From Burkholderiales bacterium (GTDB lineage: Bacteria > Pseudomonadota > Gammaproteobacteria > Burkholderiales > SG8-41): a stretch of 64,000 nt of DNA. The translations under genes and the position numbers were made by a program. The stretch lies in contig DATAJS010000010.1 of the NCBI GenBank assembly GCA_036262035.1, positions 1,098,915 to 1,162,914 of the forward strand, read 5' to 3'. Shown piece after piece: positions 8,430-16,508 of this stretch. Below the pieces are notes generated by a model, which was not told where the DNA came from, did not search any database, and saw only the letters and a list, made by a program, of their open reading frames with translations. How positions within the stretch are numbered: position 1 is the stretch's first letter; every line of letters starts with the position of its first letter.

Positions 8430-8458
8430 ATTATAGTTGAGCCCGCAGCACCCAACAA
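8430..8458 (-). promoter_or_regulatory. Sigma-70-type promoter of the riboswitch leader
   Basis: A consensus -10 TATAAT (8435-8430) is preceded by TTGTTG (8458-8453) with an exact 17-base spacer. The first aptamer block starts about ten bases after the -10, so transcription should begin at the aptamer edge. Confidence 0.75.
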
Positions 8459-8475
8459 CCAGAAGAGGAGGAAGG

Positions 8476-9450
8476 ATGAAAGCTCGAAGTCTCGTTGCCG
8501 CCGTCGCTCTCGCAGCCGGTGCAGTCGCCGCGCACGTCGCCCACGCGGCGCAGTGGTCTCCGTCGCGTCCCATCGAGTTCGTCGTGCACACGTCTCCGGG
8601 CGGAGGCACCGACACGTTCGCTCGCGCGGTCGCCGACATGCTCGGCCGCGAGAAGATCTACTCGCAGCCGACGACGGTCTCCAACCGCACCGGCGGCGCG
8701 GGCGGCGTCGCGTTCAACTACGTCAAGAGCAAGAAAGGCGATCCGCACGTGGTGCTCGGCATCGCCACCGGCACGCTGCTCACCGCGGCGAGCCGGCCCG
8801 AGCTCGGGCTCGGGCTCGACAACTACACGCCGGTCGCGTTCTTCGCGATGGACCCGCAGGCGATCGCGGTGCCGGCCGATTCGAAGTTCAAGACGATGAA
8901 AGACCTCGTCGAAGCGGGCAAGCGCGAGCCGATGAGCATTCCCGCGGCGATCACGTCCGCGACCGGCAGCGCGCGGCTCTTCCTCTATCTCCTCGAGCGT
9001 GAGACCGGCGCGAAGTACAAGTTCGTGTCGTTCAAGGGCGGCTCCGAAGCGACGACCGCGGTGCTCGGCGGCCACGTGCCGTTCACGCCCGAGAACCTGT
9101 CGGAGATGATGTCGATGGTCGAGTCGAAGAAGATGCGCGTGCTCGCGGTGACCGGCGAGAAGCGCCTGGCGGCGGTGCCCGATACGCCGACGCTGAAAGA
9201 GCTCGGCTACAACATCGTCGTCGGTACCGGCCGCGGGTTCGCGATGCCGGCGGGCGTGTCCAAGGAAGCGGCCGCGTCGATGGAAGCGTCGTTGAAGCGC
9301 GTGCACGACAGCGCGGCGTGGAAGGAATTCGCGAAGCGCTTCATGTACGAGGACACGTACCTCAACGCCGCGCAGACCGCGGAGTATCTCGCCAAGCGGC
9401 GCGAGGAGATGGCGGGGTTCCTGACATATATCAGCGCCCCCGCGAAGTAA
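8476..9450 (+). CDS. Bug/TctC-family periplasmic solute-binding protein (divergent)
   Basis: A 324-residue exported binding protein. Bug (TctC) proteins capture carboxylates or related small solutes in the periplasm, classically for TctAB membrane partners. A strong AGGAGGAAGG precedes the ATG; the signal peptide ends at AAHVAHA. The ligand-loop region reads HTSPGGGTDTFAR instead of the usual PFPPGG, and the later VPYKG element is VSFKGG, so this member is divergent within the family and may bind an unusual ligand. No TctA/TctB genes adjoin. Its leader is divergent from the manganese-exporter promoter. Confidence 0.85.
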   Translation: MKARSLVAAVALAAGAVAAHVAHAAQWSPSRPIEFVVHTSPGGGTDTFARAVADMLGREKIYSQPTTVSNRTGGAGGVAFNYVKSKKGDPHVVLGIATGTLLTAASRPELGLGLDNYTPVAFFAMDPQAIAVPADSKFKTMKDLVEAGKREPMSIPAAITSATGSARLFLYLLERETGAKYKFVSFKGGSEATTAVLGGHVPFTPENLSEMMSMVESKKMRVLAVTGEKRLAAVPDTPTLKELGYNIVVGTGRGFAMPAGVSKEAAASMEASLKRVHDSAAWKEFAKRFMYEDTYLNAAQTAEYLAKRREEMAGFLTYISAPAK

Positions 9451-9456
9451 GCGAAA

Positions 9457-9505
9457 ACCCTCACCCCCCGCTCCTCTCCCCGATTCGGGGAGAGGAGCGA
9501 GGGTG
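9457..9505. repeat. GC-rich hairpin repeat between two Bug genes
   Basis: CGCTCCTCTCCCC and GGGGAGAGGAGCG form a perfect 13-bp stem around a short ATTC-type loop, with CCCTC/GAGGG extending it. It is a widespread intergenic palindrome type and could act as a Rho-independent-like barrier, although no T run follows. Confidence 0.65.
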
Positions 9506-9577
9506 CGGCAAAGTCAGCCGCTTTCGGTTTGTTACCATCGCGCGCAAATAAAGCCGTTCAACGTGAAATCCGAGTAG

Positions 9578-10537
9578 ATGAAGAAGACAGTCGCAGTATT
9601 ACTCGCGCTCGCATGCGCTCCGGCGCTCGCAGCCGAAACCTATCCCTCCAAACCCATCCGTCTCATCATTCCGTTCCCGCCGGGCGGCGCGACCGACGCG
9701 CTCGGCCGCAACGTCGTGCAGCGGCTTACGGAAACGCTGAAGCAGCCGATCATCGCGGACAACCGCGCCGGCGCGAGCGGCATCCTCGGGCTCGACCTTG
9801 CGTCCAAGGCGCCGCCGGACGGCTACGCGCTCGTCATCGGACAGGCGGGCAATCTCGCGATCAACCTCGCGCTGATGGGCAAGCTGCCCTACGACCCGGT
9901 GAATGCGTTCACGCCGATCACGCTGCTCGCGACGACGCCGAACGTGCTCGTGGTGCATCCGTCGATGCCGGTGAAATCGGTCAGGGACCTCGTCGCGCTG
10001 GCGCGCTCGAAGCCCGGGCAGATCAACTACGCGTCGTCGGGCATCGGCAGCCCGGGACACATCACCGCGGCGCGGTTCGCCATCGCGGCGAAGATCAGCA
10101 TGGTGCACATCCCGTTCAAAGGCGCGGGACCGGCGCTGATCGACGTGCTGGCGGGCAACTCGCATCTCTATTTCACCTCGCCGATCTCGGCGCAGCCGTT
10201 CGTGAACTCGGGCCGGCTGCGCTACGTCGCGGTCGCGAGCGCGAAACGCTCGCCGCAGATGCCCAACGTGCCGACGATGGCCGAATCGGGCTTTCCCGAA
10301 GTCGAGTCGACGTCGTGGTGGGGCCTCATGGGACCGGCTAACCTGCCGAAGGACATCGTCGAGCGCCTCCACGCCGAGACGGTGAAGCTCCTCAACAGCG
10401 CCGAAGTGAAGAAGCGCCTCGCTGCCGAAGGCGCCGACGCCGCCCCGACCACGCCGGCGGAGTTCTCGGCGTTGATCAAGTCGGAGATCGTGAAGTGGGC
10501 GAACCTGGTGAAGGTCACCGGGGTGAAGTTGGAATAG
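9578..10537 (+). CDS. Bug/TctC-family periplasmic solute-binding protein
   Basis: 319 residues with a short signal peptide ending ACAPALA. Canonical family blocks are all present: YPSKPIRLIIPFPPGGATD, ADNRAGASGILG, PPDGYALVIG and HIPFKGAGPALIDVLAG. The C-terminal lobe ends in KWANLVKVTGVKLE. The gene stands alone between repeats; the ligand is unknown. Start chosen by the signal peptide and the ATG that follows CGAGTAG. Confidence 0.88.
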   Translation: MKKTVAVLLALACAPALAAETYPSKPIRLIIPFPPGGATDALGRNVVQRLTETLKQPIIADNRAGASGILGLDLASKAPPDGYALVIGQAGNLAINLALMGKLPYDPVNAFTPITLLATTPNVLVVHPSMPVKSVRDLVALARSKPGQINYASSGIGSPGHITAARFAIAAKISMVHIPFKGAGPALIDVLAGNSHLYFTSPISAQPFVNSGRLRYVAVASAKRSPQMPNVPTMAESGFPEVESTSWWGLMGPANLPKDIVERLHAETVKLLNSAEVKKRLAAEGADAAPTTPAEFSALIKSEIVKWANLVKVTGVKLE

Positions 10538-10549
10538 CAGCGCGATTAT

Positions 10550-10775
10550 TAACCGCCAAGGACACAAAGGACATAAAGGAAGATTCGTCATTCCCGACCC
10601 GCGGGAGCGGGATCGGGAATCCATCTTGATTCTTGACAGCACTGAAAATGGATTCCCGCCTTCGCGGGAATGACGTTGCTCCGCTCTTCCTCCGCGTCCT
10701 CCGCGTCCTCTGCGGTTGGTTTTGCTTTTGCCTTTCCTTTGCGTCCCTGGCGTCCTTTGCGGTCAATGCTTTTAA
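10550..10775. repeat. Nested repeat cluster in the 253-base gap
   Basis: The left arm of a GCAAAGGAC-type element (ACCGCCAAGGACACAAAGGA, 10551-10570) and a right arm (TTTGCGTCCCTGGCGTCCTT, 10739-10758) are separated by other repeats: a CGTCATTCCCG-type palindrome (10586-10675) and a CCTCCGCGTCCTC segment (10690-10715). This looks like an older element interrupted by another. No gene is visible in this gap. Confidence 0.65.
10586..10675. repeat. CGTCATTCCCG-family palindrome (copy 1)
   Basis: Outer arms CGTCATTCCCG and CGGGAATGACG, with inner ATCGGGAATCCAT and ATGGATTCCCGCCTTCGCGG. It is the same element as at 19812-19895, 54177-54272 and 63480-63576. Confidence 0.8.
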
Positions 10776-10790
10776 AGGTCGGAGGAGTCC

Positions 10791-11351
10791 ATGAGCAACG
10801 AGATCAAGCCCATTCGCAGAGTAGTGACCGGCAACGACGCCCAGGGCCGCTCGTGCGTGCTGTACGACAGCGCCGCGCCCAACGTGAACCCCGGCGCGAT
10901 ACGGCCGGGGACGTGCATGACCGACGTCTGGGTGTACGGCCGCTGTCCCGTGCCGCTCCTGCGCGATCGCGACGACGGGCGTCTGCCGTTCAGCTTCGAG
11001 CCGCCGCACGACGGCGGGCACCTGCGCATCGTGCAGTCGCCGCCGAAGCCCGCGGGTTACGACCCCGCGCAGGACGCCACCGCAGTCCCGCTCGGCGAGC
11101 CGAGGCAGAGGGCAGGCGGCACGTGGGACAAGGGCGGCGCGAACGCGTTCTCCTCGCCGGTACACAAGTCGGAGACGGTCGACTACGGCATCCTGCTCGA
11201 AGGCGAGCGCGTGCTCCTGCTCGATCGCGGCGAGAAAGTGATGAAGCCCGGCGACGTCGTGGTGCAGCTCGGCAACTGGCACGGCTGGACCAATCCGCGA
11301 GAAGGCAGCCTGATGGCGTTCGTCATGATGGGAGCGCGCTATGACGACTAA
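10791..11351 (+). CDS. Cupin-domain protein (first of an overlapping pair)
   Basis: A 186-residue cytoplasmic protein with a C-terminal cupin barrel (residues ~110-180): DYGILLEGERVLLLD, then KPGDVVVQLGNWHGWTN, with the last His of the second cupin motif present. The N-terminal ~100 residues (IRRVVTGNDAQGRS) are shared with the next gene. GGAGGAGTCC precedes the ATG. Known: related cupins include dioxygenases and isomerases, but the sequence does not decide. The downstream paralogue overlaps by 11 bases, so the two are co-translated. Confidence 0.8.
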   Translation: MSNEIKPIRRVVTGNDAQGRSCVLYDSAAPNVNPGAIRPGTCMTDVWVYGRCPVPLLRDRDDGRLPFSFEPPHDGGHLRIVQSPPKPAGYDPAQDATAVPLGEPRQRAGGTWDKGGANAFSSPVHKSETVDYGILLEGERVLLLDRGEKVMKPGDVVVQLGNWHGWTNPREGSLMAFVMMGARYDD

Positions 11352-11874
11352 GCCCGTTCGACGCATCGTCACGGTCGACGACGAGCAAGGCCAATCGGTC
11401 GCGATCAGCGACGGACCGTCACCCGACGTGCGGACCGATCCCGCGCGTCCCGGCTATTCGTCGACGCGCATCTGGGTCACCGATCGCACGCCGGCGCGCG
11501 TGCGGGTGCGCGAAACGCTCGAGACGCCGCACACGCTCGAGCCGCCGGCCGGCGGGTCGGTGTGCCGCGTCGTGACCTTTCCTCCCGAGGACAGCTACAG
11601 GGTCGAGCCACGCGACGTCCAGGCGTTCTTCGCGGCCATGGGCTCTCCGCGCGCATCCGTCGAGGGTCCGCACCCGTATATGCAGCAGACGCGCACGCTC
11701 GATTTCTGCCTCGTGCTGGGAGGGGAGATCACGCTCGTGCTGGACACGGGGGAAGTCGCGCTGAAAGCCGGCGATACGGTCGTGCAGCGGGGCACGCGGC
11801 ACGCGTGGAGCAACCGCTCGGGTAAACCTTGCACGATCGCGTTCTCGTCGCACGACGGCGCGTTCCAGGAATAA
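11341..11874 (+). CDS. Cupin-domain protein (paralogue of the preceding gene)
   Basis: A 177-residue paralogue of the upstream cupin: a matching N-terminus (PVRRIVTVDDEQGQS), then DFCLVLGGEITLVLDTGEV and LKAGDTVVQRGTRHAWSN, the two cupin motifs near residues 120-165. In both proteins the first motif lacks the usual His pair and keeps an acidic residue, so metal binding may be altered. Perhaps the pair forms a heteromer, which would fit the overlapping arrangement; this is inference. Confidence 0.8.
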   Translation: MTTKPVRRIVTVDDEQGQSVAISDGPSPDVRTDPARPGYSSTRIWVTDRTPARVRVRETLETPHTLEPPAGGSVCRVVTFPPEDSYRVEPRDVQAFFAAMGSPRASVEGPHPYMQQTRTLDFCLVLGGEITLVLDTGEVALKAGDTVVQRGTRHAWSNRSGKPCTIAFSSHDGAFQE

Positions 11875-11902
11875 ATGCGGGCATGCCGCTGTTCTCGGAC
11901 AT

Positions 11903-11918
11903 TGGCATATGATGGGCG
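11903..11918 (+). promoter_or_regulatory. Possible sigma-54 promoter (weak) before the CHRD gene
   Basis: TTGGCATATGATGGGC has GG-N10-GC spacing, but the -12 box is GGGC rather than TTGC. It lies 54 bases before the ATG, a distance like that of the four stronger sites in this window. Could be chance. Confidence 0.35.
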
Positions 11919-11970
11919 TCCGGCGTTCGGCGCCGGCATCACGGCCATCGACCACTCACGGAGGGCAGAC

Positions 11971-12399
11971 ATGAAGATCACACAAACGCTCAAAACGTCC
12001 GCGGCGGCGCTCGCCACCGCGCTGCTGATCGCAGGATGCGCTGGAATGGGCGGCGGTGCGGCGAGCGTTGCGCTCAGCGGCTCGCAGGAAGTGCCGCCGG
12101 TGAACAGCGCGGGCTCGGGCACCGGCACGGTCAGCGTGGCCGAAGACCGCACCGTCACCGCGAAGATCACGACGCAGGGCGTCAACGGCGTCGCGGCGCA
12201 CATCCACGAAGGCGCCGCCGGCGCGAACGGCCCGGTGATCGTGCCGATGGAGAAGACCGCCGACAACACCTGGACGTCGAAGCCGGGTCAGAAGCTGACC
12301 GAAGCCCAGTACGAGGCCTACAAAGCCGGCCGCACCTACTTCAACGTGCACACCCCGCAGCACAAGGGCGGCGAGATCCGCGGCCAGATCCGTCCCTGA
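11971..12399 (+). CDS. CHRD-domain lipoprotein
   Basis: A 142-residue lipoprotein: signal sequence with lipobox LIAGC, then a CHRD (chordin-type) domain. Family marks are LSGSQEVPPV with GSGTGTVSV, VAAHIHEGAAGANGPVIVPM, and the end YFNVHTPQHKGGEIRGQI. CHRD proteins are secreted or envelope-bound; no enzymatic activity is established. The ATG at 11971 follows GGAGGGCAGAC. A longer in-frame start at 11875 would bury the signal sequence and is rejected. Confidence 0.9.
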   Translation: MKITQTLKTSAAALATALLIAGCAGMGGGAASVALSGSQEVPPVNSAGSGTGTVSVAEDRTVTAKITTQGVNGVAAHIHEGAAGANGPVIVPMEKTADNTWTSKPGQKLTEAQYEAYKAGRTYFNVHTPQHKGGEIRGQIRP

Positions 12400-12408
12400 T
12401 CGACGCTT

Positions 12409-13368
12409 CTAGTCCAGTTTTACGCCCGACGTCCTGATCACCTTGTCCCACTTGCCGAGCTCGTTGCGGATGAGCGCGGCGAACTGCTCGGGCGAGGTGT
12501 GATGCGGCTCCACGGCCTGCGTCGAGAGCTTCTCGACGACGTCGGGTGACTTCAACGCAGTACCGAGCTCCGCGTTCATGCGCCTGACGATCGCCTCGGG
12601 CGTGCGCGCGGGCGCGAGGATGCCGTACCACAGCGTGCAGTCGTAGCCCGGCACGCCCGACTCGGCGATCGTCGGTACGTCCGGCAGCGCTTTCGCGCGG
12701 TGCGCCGTCGTGAGCGCGATGATCTTCAGCCTTCCGTTCCTCACCTGCGGCAGCGTCGAGATCATCGACGACACCATCAGCGGTATGTGCCCGCCCATGA
12801 GGTCGTTCACCGCAGGCGCCGTCCCCTTGTAAGGCACGTGGGTGAGCGTAACACCGGTCATGCTCGTCAGCAGCAGTCCCGCGAGATGGCCGATCGAGCC
12901 GGTGCCCGACGTGCCGTAGGTCAGCGCGCCGGGCTTCGTCCGCGCCATCGCGAGCAGCTCCTTCACGGTCTTCGCCGGAAAGCTCGGGTGCGCGACGATC
13001 ATCTGCGGCGACAGCGCGACCTGCGCGACCGGCGTCACGTCCTTGACGGTGTCGTACGGCAGCTTCGGATAGAACGCCGGATTGGTCGCGAAGGTGTTCG
13101 GTATCAGGAGGAACGTGTAGCCGTCGGGCGGCGATTTCACCATGAGCTCGGTGCCGACGATGGTGTTCGCGCCCGGCCGGTTGTCGACGATGATCCGCTG
13201 ACCCATCTGCTCGCCGACCTTGTCGGCGAGGATGCGCAGCAGCGTGTCGTTGCCGCCGCCCGCCGGATAAGGCGAGATATAGCGGATGGGCTTGGTGGGA
13301 TATTGCTGAGCGAGTGCCGGCATCGCCGCGAGCGCGGCGATCGCCATCAGAGCCTGGTAACGTTTCAT
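12409..13368 (-). CDS. Bug/TctC-family periplasmic solute-binding protein
   Basis: 319 residues; signal peptide ending PALAQ. Family blocks: YPTKPIRYISPYPAGGGND, VDNRPGANTIVG, PPDGYTFLLI and HVPYKGTAPAVNDLMGG. It follows the large membrane protein gene (stop at 13373) with only four bases between them, so the two form an operon. That makes the membrane protein a possible functional partner, although it is not TctA-like. Confidence 0.88.
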   Translation of the reverse strand: MKRYQALMAIAALAAMPALAQQYPTKPIRYISPYPAGGGNDTLLRILADKVGEQMGQRIIVDNRPGANTIVGTELMVKSPPDGYTFLLIPNTFATNPAFYPKLPYDTVKDVTPVAQVALSPQMIVAHPSFPAKTVKELLAMARTKPGALTYGTSGTGSIGHLAGLLLTSMTGVTLTHVPYKGTAPAVNDLMGGHIPLMVSSMISTLPQVRNGRLKIIALTTAHRAKALPDVPTIAESGVPGYDCTLWYGILAPARTPEAIVRRMNAELGTALKSPDVVEKLSTQAVEPHHTSPEQFAALIRNELGKWDKVIRTSGVKLD

Positions 13369-13372
13369 CGCG

Positions 13373-14791
13373 TCATTCTAAACGCACCGGCTCGAACCTC
13401 ACCATCGGCTCGGCGATGATCGCGAGGCTCGTCGCGGTGTAGACGAGCATGACGACGGTGAGCGGCACGCACGCCAGGGCGGCGAGCCGCGCGGCTCCGA
13501 ATTCTCGCAGCGCGACGCGATGCGCGAGCCAGATCGAGATCGCGTGGCCGATCACGATCGCCGACACCGCGACGTACCACGTCGACTTCGGTCCCATGAC
13601 CGCGGCGGCGCGATAGCCCGCGGTGCCGAAGAGGTTCCACTGGCGGCCGAGCGGATCGGACACCAGCGCGATCGCATGCTGGCCCTGCGCGACGAGGTGC
13701 GACGCGTTGTGCGCAACGGCGTAACCGATGGCGATCGGCACGAGCGTGAGCGCGAACGTTTTCATGTGGACGAGCGTCGATGCGCCGCGCACGAGCTTCG
13801 CCGCGAGCGCGCAGGCGATCGCGTACGCCGCGAACAGCAGCAGCCACAGCGCCGCGAGGCCGGTCGCGCCCGCGATGGCGCCGCGCGGGTTGGCGAGCGC
13901 GGGCACGTCCCGCATGACCTGAGCCTGCAACACGTACCACGTCTCGCCGCTCAGCAGCCCGTCGAACAGAACGATCGCGAGCATCGCGACGACGAATCCG
14001 ACGCGGCCGAGCGTCATGCCTTCGGCGGCGAGCAGGCCGCGTCCCGGTACGCGCAGCCTGAGCGTTTTCGCGGTGCCGCGCGCGAACGGGGCGAAGCGCC
14101 CGAGCGTGCAGAAATAGATCGAGAAGACATCGCCGTTGCGGCGCCACGCCGCCGGGCCGAAGAGCACGTGCCCTGCCAGCGTGATCGCGGTCCATGCCAG
14201 CATCGCGCTCGCGATGCGCCGCGGCTCGGCGCCTTCCGGGTACACCACTTCGAACCAGCCGATGAACAGCAGCAGCGCCGCGGCGGGCCACGCGTCGAGG
14301 CCGTGCGGATACGGCAAGCCGAGCGTCGCGCCACGACGCACGCCCGCGCGCCGAACCGCGAAGTCGATCAGGTCGTACAGCGTGCGCCACGGATCGATCG
14401 CCGGCCAGACGTTGCCGATGCAGCCCACGAACACCGTCAGCCCGACCCACCACACGATCCACACCAGCGTGGGCGCGAGGTTCATCACCGGATCGCGCGT
14501 GCCGTAGAGCCCCGCCGCGAGCGTCGTGACGAAGAGCAGCAGGCCGAGCGCGCGCGCACCCGCTCGCAGCACCGGCAGGGCGCCGATGCGCATCTCGCGA
14601 ATCCGGCTCACCCGCGGCGCGGCGCGCGCGAAGAGCAGAGCGATCACGAACGACACCGCCACCGCCGCCGTCGCACCGGCGATGAAGTACGCGAGCGGCG
14701 CCGGCAGGTTGTGACGTTCGTCGATCCCGTGCGCATAGGCGCAATGCGGCACGAGCCACAGCGCGGTTGCGGCGACGTTGCGCTTGATCAT
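13373..14791 (-). CDS. Polytopic membrane protein, 472 aa, unknown function
   Basis: About ten to eleven hydrophobic helices, with an exported-looking N-terminus containing AHGIDERHNLPAPLAYF, so an early His sits on the outer face. Conserved-looking motifs are WPAIDPWRTLYDL, GWFEVVYPEGAEPR, FGPAAWRRNGDVFSIYF and AHNASHLVAQG. It resembles, from memory and with limited certainty, membrane proteins labelled fenitrothion hydrolase in databases, a name that says little about their general role. Translationally close to the downstream Bug gene. Confidence 0.7.
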   Translation of the reverse strand: MIKRNVAATALWLVPHCAYAHGIDERHNLPAPLAYFIAGATAAVAVSFVIALLFARAAPRVSRIREMRIGALPVLRAGARALGLLLFVTTLAAGLYGTRDPVMNLAPTLVWIVWWVGLTVFVGCIGNVWPAIDPWRTLYDLIDFAVRRAGVRRGATLGLPYPHGLDAWPAAALLLFIGWFEVVYPEGAEPRRIASAMLAWTAITLAGHVLFGPAAWRRNGDVFSIYFCTLGRFAPFARGTAKTLRLRVPGRGLLAAEGMTLGRVGFVVAMLAIVLFDGLLSGETWYVLQAQVMRDVPALANPRGAIAGATGLAALWLLLFAAYAIACALAAKLVRGASTLVHMKTFALTLVPIAIGYAVAHNASHLVAQGQHAIALVSDPLGRQWNLFGTAGYRAAAVMGPKSTWYVAVSAIVIGHAISIWLAHRVALREFGAARLAALACVPLTVVMLVYTATSLAIIAEPMVRFEPVRLE

Positions 14792-14889
14792 CGGGCGAGT
14801 GTACCGCTACGCTCCGGTTCGTCTCGCCGCAGACGACAACAAATACGAGGAGCGCGGCCGGGCATTCACACGTGCAAGGGAGGAGCTCC

Positions 14890-16380
14890 ATGCAAGTCAC
14901 CAGGCACGCGCTCGCTGCGCTCGCAGCCGCGCTCTCGCTCGGCTATGTGGCGACGTCCGCTGCAGCCGCCACCGAAGCCGAAATCCATCCGGCCTCGCGC
15001 AAACCCGAATCGAAGAACATGCGCCTCGTCGGCTACAACGACCTGCAGGCGCGCAGCGCCTACCAGCCGGTGATCCATCGCCAGGGCAATCGCTACATCG
15101 CCTACATCGGCCACCACGGCGGCACGCAGGAAGTGCCGGCGCCGATGAATCCGCTGACCCAGCGCAACGAGAGCAACGGCACTTCGATCGTCGACGTCAC
15201 CGATCCGGCGAAGCCGCGCTACATCGCGCACATCCCGGGCGAGCCCGGGTTCGGCGAGCAGGGTGGGGCGCAGATGGTGCGCGTGTGCGACGGCGCCAAG
15301 CTTCCGAAAGCCGACAAGAGCAAGGTCTACCTGCTGCGCACCGGCGGCACGTCGGCGCAGGAGATCTGGGACGTGACCACGCCCGAGAAGCCGGCGCTGC
15401 TCACCACCGTGGTCAGCGGGCTCAAGGATACGCACAAGAACTGGTGGGAGTGCGACACCGGCATCGCGTACCTCGTCTCGGACGGCAGGCCCGAGCGCTG
15501 GCGCACCAAGCGCATGACCAAGATCTACGATCTGTCCGATCCGGCGCACCCGCGATTCATCCGCAATTTCGCGCTGATCGGGCAGGAGCCGGGCTCGACG
15601 ATGAACCCGATGCCGCAGGACACGCACGGTCCGATCGTCGTCGGCAACCGGGTGTACTTCGGGTACGGCACGCTGCTCGCGGGCACGGTGCAGATCGTCG
15701 ATCGCGACAAGCTGCTCAAGGGCAACCCGGCGTCGAAAGAGCCGTTCGCGCCGACCGCCGAGAACCTGCTCTATCCGCAGGTGTCTCGACTCGATCTCTC
15801 GCCGTTCATCGGTGCCCATACGACTTTCCCGGTGCTGGGCATGGACGTGTCCGACTTCGGCGGCTTCGGCAAGTACGCGAAGCGCGACATCATCGTGGTG
15901 GTGAACGAGTCGACGCGCAACGAGTGCCAGGAAGACAATCACATGGTGTTCTTCGTCGACGCGACGACCGAGACCAGGCCGTTCAGCATTTCGAACTACC
16001 ACGTGCCCGAGAAGCCCGGCAACTTCTGCGCGCGCGGCGGCCGCTTCGGGGCGCACGCGTCGCAGGAAGACATGGGGCCGATCTACTACAAGCGCGTGAT
16101 GTTCTTCTCGTGGTTCAACGCGGGCGTGCGCGCGGTCGACATGCGCAACCCGTTCGCGCCGGTGGAGATCGGCTATTACATCCCCGAGATCAACAAGAAC
16201 ACGGCGCGCCGCTGCGTGAAGACCGAAGGGGGCGAGCGCTGCAAGATCGCGATCCAGACCAACAACGTCGAAGTCGACGACCGCGGCTACATCTACATCG
16301 TCGACCGCGCGAACACGGGGATGCACATCCTCGAGCTCACGGGAGACGCCCGGAAGTCCGCGAACTTCCCGGTTAAGTAA
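14890..16380 (+). CDS. Secreted LVIVD-repeat-type beta-propeller protein
   Basis: A 496-residue exported protein with a signal peptide ending ATSAAAA. Repeated strands of LVIVD type alternate with D-x-T/S-D-P-A-x-P-R turns (SIVDVTDPAKPRYIAHI, IWDVTTPEKPALL, IYDLSDPAHPRFI, AVDMRNPFAPVEIGYY, YIYIVDRANTGMHIL), which suggests a beta-propeller. Three or four Cys and many His (YIGHHGG, NNCQED-like ECQEDNH) may bind metal. The ATG at 14890 follows AGGAGCTCC. Known: such proteins are usually of unknown function. Single gene, divergent from the membrane protein. Confidence 0.78.
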   Translation: MQVTRHALAALAAALSLGYVATSAAAATEAEIHPASRKPESKNMRLVGYNDLQARSAYQPVIHRQGNRYIAYIGHHGGTQEVPAPMNPLTQRNESNGTSIVDVTDPAKPRYIAHIPGEPGFGEQGGAQMVRVCDGAKLPKADKSKVYLLRTGGTSAQEIWDVTTPEKPALLTTVVSGLKDTHKNWWECDTGIAYLVSDGRPERWRTKRMTKIYDLSDPAHPRFIRNFALIGQEPGSTMNPMPQDTHGPIVVGNRVYFGYGTLLAGTVQIVDRDKLLKGNPASKEPFAPTAENLLYPQVSRLDLSPFIGAHTTFPVLGMDVSDFGGFGKYAKRDIIVVVNESTRNECQEDNHMVFFVDATTETRPFSISNYHVPEKPGNFCARGGRFGAHASQEDMGPIYYKRVMFFSWFNAGVRAVDMRNPFAPVEIGYYIPEINKNTARRCVKTEGGERCKIAIQTNNVEVDDRGYIYIVDRANTGMHILELTGDARKSANFPVK

Positions 16381-16508
16381 AAGCAAATGAACCGCAAAGG
16401 ACGCAAAGGACGCAAAGGTTAACTAACGCCGCGTCGTCATGAGTTCGCGATGTTTAGCTTTCCTTTGCGTCCTTTGCGTCCTTGGCGGTTAGACAGCTTT
16501 TAGCTTTT
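16379..16508. repeat. Long inverted repeat with conserved core (copy 2)
   Basis: Same organisation as 7529-7658: a left arm of GCAAAGGAC units, a core with AACTAACGCCGCGTCGTCAT, and a right arm of TTTGCGTCC units. The cores of the two copies differ at only about four positions, while the arms vary in unit number. The right arm overlaps the last codon of the MFS gene. Confidence 0.8.
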
